Shown: positions 1 through 5,217 of the stretch, in pieces
How positions within the stretch are numbered: position 1 is the stretch's first letter
Layout of the letters: the number at the start of each line of letters is the position of its first letter
NCBI GenBank assembly: GCA_937864935.1
Contig: CALMDN010000558.1
Coordinates: 1 to 5,411, forward strand
Direction: 5' to 3'
DNA: 5,411 nt
DNA from: an uncultured Bacteroidales bacterium
Lineage (GTDB): Bacteria; Bacteroidota; Bacteroidia; Bacteroidales; Lentimicrobiaceae
Program-made: the position numbers and the translations under genes
Notes under the pieces: generated by a model
What the model was told of the DNA's origin: nothing
Database searches by the model: none
The model's input: only the letters and a program-made list of their open reading frames with translations

Positions 1-1320
1 CAAGCGTTTGAGGTCGAGGTCCATATACCCCAATGGCAGCCTCCCCGAAAGCAGGGCACTCATCCCCTTCATCCTGGCATCAAAGCCATGTTTGCGTCCG
101 AGGCTGTCGATGATCCGGTAGGTGTTCCTTTCGCGTACACTCAGCGAATCTACCCGGTACTGCTGCCAGAGGGCTTCACTCACGCTGGTTGCATCGCCCG
201 TAATCTCAACTGCAACATGGCCGGGCGCCGGATCTTCAATCTGCGCATCCAGCACCACATTCCGGCGGTAACTCTTCCCGATTCCAAGCATTTTATTCCG
301 GCCGGCTGACATGCCATTGAAGATAATCTCCGTATTCAGCTGCACCGGGAACCATTGCCGGCCGTCAACCAGCTCATACATCTGCTGGATGCGCATCGAA
401 AGTGACTGATTGGCGATGGCCGGTTCTGCAGTCACGTGCTGTATGGCCCAGCGGTTGTTGCTGATGTACAGCAGACCCTTCATTCCGTCGAAGTTTTTGC
501 CGTCGCGCGGCCTGTAGCTGATAACGAAAGTTGTATCCCCGGTGTTCATCCCGTAAATGGTGTCCTTCAGGTGAAAAAAGTAGAGTTTTTCAGCATCGTT
601 GCTCACCGGATTCACATACTGTGTACCGGCGATGTTGATCTGGTTGTCGTAAAAGGAGGTGGATTGCAACTGGGAGATCAGGAAAATAAACATGGGGTCT
701 TTGAAGCCTGAAGCCCGCGAGGCGATGATCCTGTCGTGGGCCTTACCCGGATAGCGGTACTGGTGCTCCGATACCGACTCAAGCATAAAGAGATGTTGGG
801 TTTCAAGAATTTTTCTGAGTCTGAGCTCCTCCGGATCGGGAACGGCGGTATCTTCTGCCAGCAGGCTATCCCTGTTGACGGTAAAAATCATCTTGTCGTA
901 CGAGGTAAAGGTGAAGGATCCGATGTTGTAGGGATTGTTAAGCTTCCGGTTTGCGGCCGCATTACGAACAATCCGGTGGGCCGGATTTTCTCCGGCTTCA
1001 ATCAGCACTTCGCTCAGGGCGGTTTCCATGCTTCTCATTTTAAGCACGAGGCTTCGCTCATTGCCCGACAGCTGAACCTTCTTCCGCTCATAGCCCACAT
1101 AACTCAGAGTCAGGGTGCGGATGACCTCCGGTGACTCAAATCTGAATTTCCCGTCAATGTCGGTAACACCGCCGCGGTTACCCTCGTTGATGACAATGTT
1201 GACAAAAGCCAGTGGCTCATGGGTGAGCGAATCACTGATACGGCCGCTGAGTAAAAACGGCTGTGAAACAACAACCAGGGGGTAAATCAGCAGAAAGAAA
1301 GCGAAAAAGTATTTCGGCAT
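1..1320 (-). CDS. CarboxypepD_reg-like/DUF5686 outer-membrane protein, N-terminal part (3' end outside window)
   Basis: The frame is open for 440 codons from the ATG at 1318-1320 to the left edge, so the C-terminus and stop lie outside. Residues 1-19 are a short hydrophobic signal peptide (MPKYFF, then a leucine/valine-rich core, ending near VVVSQ), so the protein is exported. Residues about 24-108 form a carboxypeptidase-regulatory-like beta-sandwich with the usual features GRISD, PLAFVNIVI, GVTDIDGKF and LSYVGYE, as at the start of TonB-dependent receptors. From about residue 111 the NPAHRIVRNAAANRKLNNP stretch followed by FTFTSYDKMIFTV is, as I recall it, the hallmark of the DUF5686 family. 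Members usually run to about 800 residues and are predicted to end in an outer-membrane beta-barrel, so roughly half is probably present. No TonB plug domain is visible, so it is not a classical SusC receptor. Function is unknown; an envelope role is inferred. Its divergent neighbour is the CHAD gene. Confidence 0.9.
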   Translation of the reverse strand, partial: MPKYFFAFFLLIYPLVVVSQPFLLSGRISDSLTHEPLAFVNIVINEGNRGGVTDIDGKFRFESPEVIRTLTLSYVGYERKKVQLSGNERSLVLKMRSMETALSEVLIEAGENPAHRIVRNAAANRKLNNPYNIGSFTFTSYDKMIFTVNRDSLLAEDTAVPDPEELRLRKILETQHLFMLESVSEHQYRYPGKAHDRIIASRASGFKDPMFIFLISQLQSTSFYDNQINIAGTQYVNPVSNDAEKLYFFHLKDTIYGMNTGDTTFVISYRPRDGKNFDGMKGLLYISNNRWAIQHVTAEPAIANQSLSMRIQQMYELVDGRQWFPVQLNTEIIFNGMSAGRNKMLGIGKSYRRNVVLDAQIEDPAPGHVAVEITGDATSVSEALWQQYRVDSLSVRERNTYRIIDSLGRKHGFDARMKGMSALLSGRLPLGYMDLDLKRL

Positions 1321-1360
1321 TGTTGATTAACAAAACATTGGAAAGGCGGATATGCGGTTC

Positions 1361-1368
1361 CGAAAGTA
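1361..1368 (-). promoter_or_regulatory. Possible -7 element for the DUF5686 gene
   Basis: On the minus strand this reads TACTTTCG, a one-mismatch version of the Bacteroidota TAnnTTTG box, about 40 bases upstream of the ATG at 1320. I see no convincing TTG -33 element 17-23 bases further upstream, so this is a weak call. Confidence 0.3.
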
Positions 1369-1449
1369 ATAAAAAACGCCCTTCCCGCCATCTTCGGGCA
1401 CTTGATAACTTTTGACCAGTCTGCATAACGTGAATCCCGGCCAATTTCG

Positions 1450-1457
1450 TATTTTAG
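1450..1457 (+). promoter_or_regulatory. Possible -7 element for the CHAD gene; bears on the start choice
   Basis: TATTTTAG differs at one base from TAnnTTTG. It lies only two bases before the ATG at 1460 but 29 bases before the in-frame ATG at 1487. If this box is real, transcription would start at or just after 1460. Translation would then be leaderless from 1460 or, more conventionally, begin at 1487. No clear TTG -33 element is seen. Confidence 0.35.
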
Positions 1458-1459
1458 TG

Positions 1460-2314
1460 ATGAGCAAAAGTACAGTCTTCCCGTGTATGCAAAAAGAAAT
1501 AATCGACTATTTATCAACGCACTGCGAATTATTTACTGAAAATTTCAGAAAAGTAACCGACAGCTTTGATGCCGATGCGATACACGATATGCGGGTTGCC
1601 TTCAAGCGTATCCGGGCGGTTTATCTGCTGGCCGAACACATCGACCACAAGGCATTCAGCGCCCGCAGCAATGAAGGTAAGCTGCGGCTTCTCTTCAGGT
1701 ATTCGGGACGCATGCGCGATACACAGGTTCAGCAGGAGCTTATCCTGAGGGTGGCTGAAGAACATCACACCACCTGCCACGAGTATATCGGCCACCTGCA
1801 AAAGCTCGAAAACAAAGCCATCAGAAAATTCCGCGATTTCATTTCCACCATTGATGCCGGCTACGAGCTTGCAACAGGGGCAGAAAAAGCCAGAATGCTG
1901 TTCCAGCAATCAGACCCGGAAACCATCAGAACGCACCTGATCAGGATCGTGGATGAGCTTTTCGAAAAGGCCAGCCAGCTGCGCTCTGCTGACCAATCCG
2001 ATGATAACCTGCACGAGATCAGGAGAAGGCTGAAACAATGTCATTACCTGCTCTCAACCTTCAGCTCCACCGATCCCGACCTGCCAAGGTTGAAAACCAC
2101 CCTCAAAAGGCTTGACAAAATAAACGAAATGCTGGGCGACTGGCACGATCTTGTAGTAGCGGCTGAGTACCTGAACAAATTCACCACCGGGCACCGCGAC
2201 CCGGATGACGCCGGCCACAGCAGGTTTGAGCTGCTGACAACAAACATCCTGGAGAAAAGGGATGAATTGCGTGCGAGGATTCTGATTTATGCCGGAACCA
2301 AACTGGGTATCTGA
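1460..2314 (+). CDS. CHAD-domain protein (conserved histidine alpha-helical domain)
   Basis: This is a 284-residue, highly charged, helix-rich protein with no signal peptide or membrane segment, so probably cytoplasmic. It shows the two-fold CHAD architecture. Half one has IHDMRVAFKRIR (residues about 41-52) and GRMRDTQV (about 83-90). Half two repeats the pattern with LHEIRRRLKQCHYLL (184-198) and LGDWHDLVVA (225-234). The conserved His and Arg/Lys residues are the ones thought to bind polyanions; CHAD proteins are known to bind inorganic polyphosphate and localise to polyphosphate granules. No CYTH triphosphatase domain is fused to it and no polyphosphate kinase lies in the window, so it is a stand-alone CHAD protein. 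I start it at ATG 1460; a TTG at 1412 would add 16 residues without similarity to the domain, and ATG 1487 is a credible shorter start. The stop lies 9 bases from the stop of the convergent MazG-like gene. Family assignment is confident; the physiological role is not. Confidence 0.88.
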   Translation: MSKSTVFPCMQKEIIDYLSTHCELFTENFRKVTDSFDADAIHDMRVAFKRIRAVYLLAEHIDHKAFSARSNEGKLRLLFRYSGRMRDTQVQQELILRVAEEHHTTCHEYIGHLQKLENKAIRKFRDFISTIDAGYELATGAEKARMLFQQSDPETIRTHLIRIVDELFEKASQLRSADQSDDNLHEIRRRLKQCHYLLSTFSSTDPDLPRLKTTLKRLDKINEMLGDWHDLVVAAEYLNKFTTGHRDPDDAGHSRFELLTTNILEKRDELRARILIYAGTKLGI

Positions 2315-2315
2315 C

Positions 2316-2350
2316 AACCCCGTTCAGGGTGTGCTCAGTTTGGGGTTTTC
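2316..2350 (+). terminator. Weak possible terminator after the CHAD gene, inside the 3' end of the facing gene
   Basis: AACCCC (2316-2321) can pair with GGGGTT (2342-2347) around a 20-base loop, followed by a short T run (TTTTC). The stem is only 6 bp with a large loop, and most of it lies within the coding end of the facing MazG-like gene. On the opposite strand no T run follows, so it would serve only the plus-strand transcript. Confidence 0.25.
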
Positions 2351-2656
2351 GAGATGACGCCTGCCGTCGCGATCGGTTTTTTTCTGCAGATTCCTGCCGA
2401 GGGCTTCGGTTAAATCGATGCCGGTCTGGTTGGCCAGGCAGATCAATACAAAGAGCACATCAGCCATTTCGTCGGCCAGGTCAGCGGCCTTGTCGGATTC
2501 CTTTTCCGATTGTTCGCCATACCTCCGCGCCATAATACGGGCCACTTCGCCAACCTCTTCCATCAAAATGGCAGTATTGGTGAGTTCATTGAAATAACGG
2601 ACGCCCTTCTCTTTAATCCAGGCATCCACAACAGCCTGTGCTTCTGCGATGGTCAT
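2324..2656 (-). CDS. MazG-like nucleotide pyrophosphohydrolase
   Basis: This 110-residue all-alpha protein belongs to the short, single-domain MazG-like nucleotide pyrophosphohydrolases. They hydrolyse nucleoside triphosphates, often non-canonical ones, to the monophosphate and pyrophosphate using Mg2+ held by acidic residues. The metal-binding signature is visible: EEVGE at about residues 33-37 and DEMADVLF at about 61-68, with the YGEQ and KESDKAADLAD linker typical of this branch. The C-terminal NLQKKTDRDGRRHLENP is also characteristic. I choose ATG 2654-2656 because family members normally begin with MTI-E-AQ; a GTG at 2681-2683 would add nine non-conserved residues. It lies 53 bases downstream of the response-regulator stop on the same strand, with no obvious terminator or -7 element between, so it is probably the last gene of that operon. 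Its natural substrate cannot be told from sequence. Confidence 0.9.
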   Translation of the reverse strand: MTIAEAQAVVDAWIKEKGVRYFNELTNTAILMEEVGEVARIMARRYGEQSEKESDKAADLADEMADVLFVLICLANQTGIDLTEALGRNLQKKTDRDGRRHLENPKLSTP

Positions 2657-2709
2657 ATTTGATTGTGGTGATGATTGAATCACTGACTTAAAGTTTGTCG
2701 GAGAATGCT

Positions 2710-3402
2710 TTATTCCCGGATTTCGAGTTTAAATCCCGATCCATGGACATTCTGAATCGCCACCGTTTCATCGTGGCGCAGGTATTTGCGCAACCGGGCA
2801 ATAAAAACATCCATGCTTCTTCCGATAAAATAATCCGAATCGCCCCAGATCTCTTTCAGGGCAGTTTCGCGGGGAAGCAGCGTATTCCGGTAGTTACAGA
2901 GCAGCCTCAGCAAAGCAGCTTCCTTTGGTGTCAGGCCCTGCTCGCTCCCGTTGTACGAAAGTACCAGGTTGGAAGCATCGAAACGGTATTTGCCGATGCT
3001 GATCACGTTGTTTGTTTTGTATGCGGTACGCTGCATACACCGTTTCAGGATGGCTTCAATACGCAGGGCAAGCTCTTCGCTGCTGAAGGGCTTGGTGATG
3101 TAATCATCACACCCGGCCCTGAAACCGGCAATGCGGTCTTCGTTCAGGCCACGGGCGGTAAGAAATACCAGCGGAATCTGGTCGTTCAGCTGTCTGATTT
3201 CACCGGCAAGGCTGTAGCCGTCCCTTTTGGGAAGCATCACATCAAGCAGGCAAAGGTCGAAATTCCCTTCCCTGAACCTTACAAGCCCATCCTCACCATC
3301 GGCCGACAGTGTGGTTTCATAATCCAGCATGTCCAGATAGTCGCACAACACTGCACTCAGGTTGGGATCATCTTCAACCAGTAATATCTTTGCTTTCGGC
3401 AT
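2710..3402 (-). CDS. rprY: OmpR/PhoB-family response regulator, RprY-like
   Basis: This 230-residue DNA-binding response regulator has a receiver domain at about residues 4-120. Its acidic pocket is E10/D11/D12, the phospho-accepting aspartate is D54 (in LLDVMLP), the switch threonine is T82 (in FLTA) and the conserved lysine is K104 (in TKPF). The winged-helix Trans_reg_C domain spans about 133-228, with LTPKEAALLRLLCN before the transactivation loop, the recognition-helix region RSMDVFIARLRKYL (196-209) and the wing GSGFKL. This overall pattern, including DDYITKPFS-EEL and RSMDV, resembles Bacteroides RprY as I recall it, so the symbol means homologue and not proven orthologue. I start at ATG 3400-3402 because the receiver begins directly there (MPKAKILLVEDD); the frame is open upstream but that part has no domain similarity. 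The start lies inside the kinase gene (29-base overlap), which suggests translational coupling. Its likely target is the repeat array at 4765-4802. Confidence 0.93.
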   Translation of the reverse strand: MPKAKILLVEDDPNLSAVLCDYLDMLDYETTLSADGEDGLVRFREGNFDLCLLDVMLPKRDGYSLAGEIRQLNDQIPLVFLTARGLNEDRIAGFRAGCDDYITKPFSSEELALRIEAILKRCMQRTAYKTNNVISIGKYRFDASNLVLSYNGSEQGLTPKEAALLRLLCNYRNTLLPRETALKEIWGDSDYFIGRSMDVFIARLRKYLRHDETVAIQNVHGSGFKLEIRE

Positions 3403-4702
3403 GATGGTAATTGGTTGTGTTTTCTGTATTTGATCCGTAAGGCAGATGTACCGAAAAAACACTGCCCCGTTTGAGCTCACTCTTAACTGTTACGAAACCC
3501 CCTAAGGCTTCCGTCATTGTTTTAACATAAAACAGGCCGAGGCCGGTACCTTTTACATCGTGTACATTACCGGTCGGAACCCTGTAAAGCTTCCTGAACA
3601 CTTGCTTCTGATGTTCCGCACTGATTCCGATGCCCTTGTCGTGAACTTCAACAACAAACAGGCCTTTAATGTTTCGGGTAATGACCTGAATTTCCGGATA
3701 ACCACGTGAATACTTCGCAGCATTGTCGAGCAGGTTGTTGATGATGTTCCTGAAATGGTTCTCGTCGGCAAACAAAAGCTTGTCGGTTGCTTCGGGGCGG
3801 TAATTGAGAAAACCACCCTGATCGCGCACCGTAAGCTCAAAGCTTTTCAGACAGCTCAGGATGACTTCACCGGCATCGAAATGGGTGAGCCTGAAATTGA
3901 ATCCGCCCTTGTCGAGGACCACAATCTGCAATACCTGCTCAACCTGGTGCTTCAGCCTCAGGTTCTCATCAAAAATGATCCTGGCATAGCGCGAGGTTCT
4001 CTCGGCCGACTCATTCACCTTCGGGTTCAGCAGCATCTCACTGGCCAGCGAAATGGTTGAGATGGGGGTCTTGAACTCATGGGTCATGTTGTTCACGAAA
4101 TCGGACTTCATCTCCGACAGCTTCTTCTGCTTCAGAAACAGGAAGATCATATAGGAGAAGGCAAAGATCATCACTGCCAGCAAAACAAAGGAGAGCACCA
4201 GCCAGGGGAGAATCCTGCCCTGCATCATCCTTCGCTCACCCGGAAAGTAAACGGCCAGCATCAGCTGCTCCGATTTATACAGGCATGACAGGGAAACACA
4301 GTGCCGTGTGGTTAACAACTCATTCCGGTAATCCCCGGCATCGCCGGCCAGTATGGTTTTCGATCCTGAATCGAACATCCCCCACACAAACTCCTGTGCT
4401 ATCTCCATACTGCTGAATTCATCGCGCAGCAGTGAGTCAAGGTGGGCAGGATTCACCGCCCTCAGTATCTCCCTTGTACGGTGGTCGCATTCATCCTGGC
4501 AAACAGCCGGATTGCCTGCAAAGTCAGCTCGATCATCAAACATACGGTTCACCACACTTTTGAGGGTTACCTTTACCTTGTTATCGAACTGTTCCTCCTG
4601 AAGCTTTATCCCGCTCTTAACCCAGTACAACTGTATCAGGATCACGCCTGTGAGCGAAACAGAAGTAAGGGCAATCAGCAGGGCAATAATGCTTTTCTTC
4701 AT
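3374..4702 (-). CDS. rprX: Membrane sensor histidine kinase, RprX-like, with four periplasmic cysteines
   Basis: This 442-residue inner-membrane kinase should phosphorylate the regulator encoded just downstream. The first membrane segment is at about residues 4-26 and the second at about 164-190, enclosing a periplasmic sensor domain of about 137 residues. No HAMP domain is evident: the second segment runs almost directly into the dimerisation helices. The H-box is MTHEFKTP with H208 as phospho-acceptor. The ATP-binding domain shows the N-box NLLDNAAKYS (N323, N327), G1 box DKGIGI (355-360), F-box region QVFRKLYR and G2 box GTGLGL (385-390). All catalytic motifs are intact. The periplasmic part contains C68, C72, C135 and C140, an unusual set that could form disulfides or bind metal. 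ATG 4700-4702 begins the first membrane helix directly (MKKSII) and follows a perfect -7 box. Similarity to Bacteroides RprX is by recalled architecture; the ligand is unknown. Confidence 0.93.
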   Translation of the reverse strand: MKKSIIALLIALTSVSLTGVILIQLYWVKSGIKLQEEQFDNKVKVTLKSVVNRMFDDRADFAGNPAVCQDECDHRTREILRAVNPAHLDSLLRDEFSSMEIAQEFVWGMFDSGSKTILAGDAGDYRNELLTTRHCVSLSCLYKSEQLMLAVYFPGERRMMQGRILPWLVLSFVLLAVMIFAFSYMIFLFLKQKKLSEMKSDFVNNMTHEFKTPISTISLASEMLLNPKVNESAERTSRYARIIFDENLRLKHQVEQVLQIVVLDKGGFNFRLTHFDAGEVILSCLKSFELTVRDQGGFLNYRPEATDKLLFADENHFRNIINNLLDNAAKYSRGYPEIQVITRNIKGLFVVEVHDKGIGISAEHQKQVFRKLYRVPTGNVHDVKGTGLGLFYVKTMTEALGGFVTVKSELKRGSVFSVHLPYGSNTENTTNYHHAESKDITG

Positions 4703-4721
4703 AAGAAGGGTGTGTGGAATG

Positions 4722-4729
4722 CAAATTTA
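4722..4729 (-). promoter_or_regulatory. -7 promoter element of the kinase-regulator operon
   Basis: On the minus strand this reads TAAATTTG, a perfect TAnnTTTG match, 19 bases before the ATG at 4702. That predicts a leader of about 15 bases with no Shine-Dalgarno sequence. No TTG lies at the proper -33 distance, consistent with a promoter that needs an activator bound upstream, for example at 4765-4802. Confidence 0.65.
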
Positions 4730-4764
4730 ATCTATTTCCTGCTCGGTGTCCTGAACAGGCGTTA

Positions 4765-4802
4765 TTAACAAAACCTTAACAGTATTTAACGGCTCATTAA
4801 CA
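4765..4802 (+). promoter_or_regulatory. Four phased TTAAC(A/G) direct repeats: probable response-regulator operator
   Basis: TTAACA occurs at 4765-4770, 4776-4781 and 4797-4802, with TTAACG at 4786-4791. Start-to-start spacing is 11, 10 and 11 bases, about one helical turn each, so all copies face the same side of the DNA. OmpR/PhoB-type regulators bind head-to-tail to direct repeats with this spacing, and the neighbouring operon encodes such a regulator. The array ends one base before the TTTG that would be the -33 element of the small-protein promoter, and it is about 47-84 bases upstream of the predicted kinase transcription start. That binding by the local regulator occurs is inference. 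Confidence 0.6.
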
Positions 4803-4803
4803 A

Positions 4804-4831
4804 TTTGCCGCCGGCATCAGCATTACCTTTG
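4804..4831 (+). promoter_or_regulatory. Promoter of the small exported protein (-33 TTTG, -7 TACCTTTG)
   Basis: TACCTTTG at 4824-4831 is a perfect Bacteroidota -7 element. TTTG at 4804-4807 is the best -33 candidate, separated by 16 bases, slightly shorter than the usual 17-23. The predicted start near 4836 gives a leader of about 20 bases that is A-rich before the ATG (AAAAACAAAACATT) and has no Shine-Dalgarno sequence. Confidence 0.7.
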
Positions 4832-4856
4832 TGGGGTAACCTAAAAACAAAACATT

Positions 4857-5132
4857 ATGAAAAAATTAATAGCAGCATTCACTGTATTTGCCTTTGTATT
4901 TGCCCTTTCAGCTACCAGCGTTGTAGCAGCTACCTCAGGTGCAGCCACCGCCGTTGAAATCTTCAGCAGCGAAAAGAACCCCAAAGCTGACGGGACCAAG
5001 AAGACTGCCAAGTCTGACAAAAAATCATCCTCCTGCTCATCGAGCTGCGGCGATAAGTCTGACAAAGCCTCTTCAGATTGCGGAAGCAAGAAAGCTACCA
5101 CTGCTGAAGCAACCTCTTCTGACAAGAAGTAA
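4857..5132 (+). CDS. Small exported Lys/Ser/Ala peptide with three cysteines, function unknown
   Basis: This encodes a 91-residue protein I do not recognise. Residues 1 to about 24 are a clear Sec signal peptide: MKK, then a hydrophobic core (AAFTVFAFVFALSA), then a VVA-A cleavage site. There is no lipobox cysteine, so it should be released into the periplasm or beyond. The mature part is low-complexity and probably unfolded, made mainly of Ser, Lys, Ala, Asp and Thr, with C60, C64 and C75. A nine-residue unit is repeated, KSDKKSSSC (52-60) and KSDKASSDC (67-75), with a CxxxC between C60 and C64. At DNA level AAGTCTGACAAA recurs at 5010 and 5055, 45 bases apart in frame. It is a real gene: it has a perfect -7 box, a signal peptide and its own strong terminator. 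It diverges from the sensor kinase and probably shares its operator. Metal or thiol binding is possible but only a guess. Confidence 0.85.
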   Translation: MKKLIAAFTVFAFVFALSATSVVAATSGAATAVEIFSSEKNPKADGTKKTAKSDKKSSSCSSSCGDKSDKASSDCGSKKATTAEATSSDKK

Positions 5133-5150
5133 TCATCCGATAACCGATTT

Positions 5151-5177
5151 AAAACCCTGCTCCGGCGGGGTTTTTTT
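5151..5177 (+). terminator. Intrinsic terminator after the small exported protein
   Basis: AAAACCCTGC (5151-5160) pairs with GCGGGGTTTT (5165-5174) around a TCCG tetraloop, giving a 10-bp stem with one T-G wobble, followed by a run of seven T (5171-5177). It lies 18 bases after the stop codon and separates the small gene from the OsmC-family gene. Confidence 0.9.
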
Positions 5178-5192
5178 ATTTTTAATTAATAC

Positions 5193-5200
5193 TACCTTTG
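5193..5200 (+). promoter_or_regulatory. -7 promoter element of the OsmC-family gene
   Basis: TACCTTTG is a perfect TAnnTTTG match 17 bases before the ATG at 5218. The -33 position falls in the T run of the preceding terminator, where TTTT stands in for TTTG or TTG, so promoter and terminator overlap. Confidence 0.65.
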
Positions 5201-5217
5201 TCAGAAAGTATAAGCGT

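Noticed and set aside
916..960. BamHI (GGATCC), HindIII (AAGCTT) and NotI (GCGGCCGC) sites within 45 bases, resembling a cloning polylinker
   Set aside because: The stretch lies in the uninterrupted DUF5686 reading frame and encodes the expected family sequence (AAANRKLNNPYNIGSF), so the sites are coincidental.
1..1320. SusC/TonB-dependent receptor
   Set aside because: The N-terminal regulatory-like domain is shared, but no plug domain follows; the NPAHRIVRN region instead marks DUF5686.
1327..1332. Single TTAACA upstream of the DUF5686 gene as another regulator site
   Set aside because: It is a lone copy without phased partners, and such a short AT-rich word is expected by chance.
2657..2683. 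GTG start giving a 119-residue MazG-like protein
   Set aside because: The added residues (IQSSPQSN) are not family-like; the ATG at 2656 gives the usual MTI-type beginning.
2695..3384. Long open frame of 229 codons on the plus strand
   Set aside because: It is antisense to the response regulator, starts with TTG, shows no domain, and is a by-product of codon use in the real gene.
3403..3480. Upstream extension of the response regulator by 26 residues
   Set aside because: It lies wholly within the kinase gene, has no receiver-domain similarity, and the receiver begins normally at ATG 3402.
4841..5125. Minus-strand open frame of 94 codons opposite the small exported protein
   Set aside because: The plus-strand gene has a signal peptide, a perfect -7 box and a terminator in the right orientation; the antisense frame has none and mirrors the low-complexity sequence.
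4857..5132. Small exported peptide as a RiPP precursor
   Set aside because: It has a Sec signal peptide and no double-glycine leader, and there is no modification enzyme or dedicated transporter in the window.
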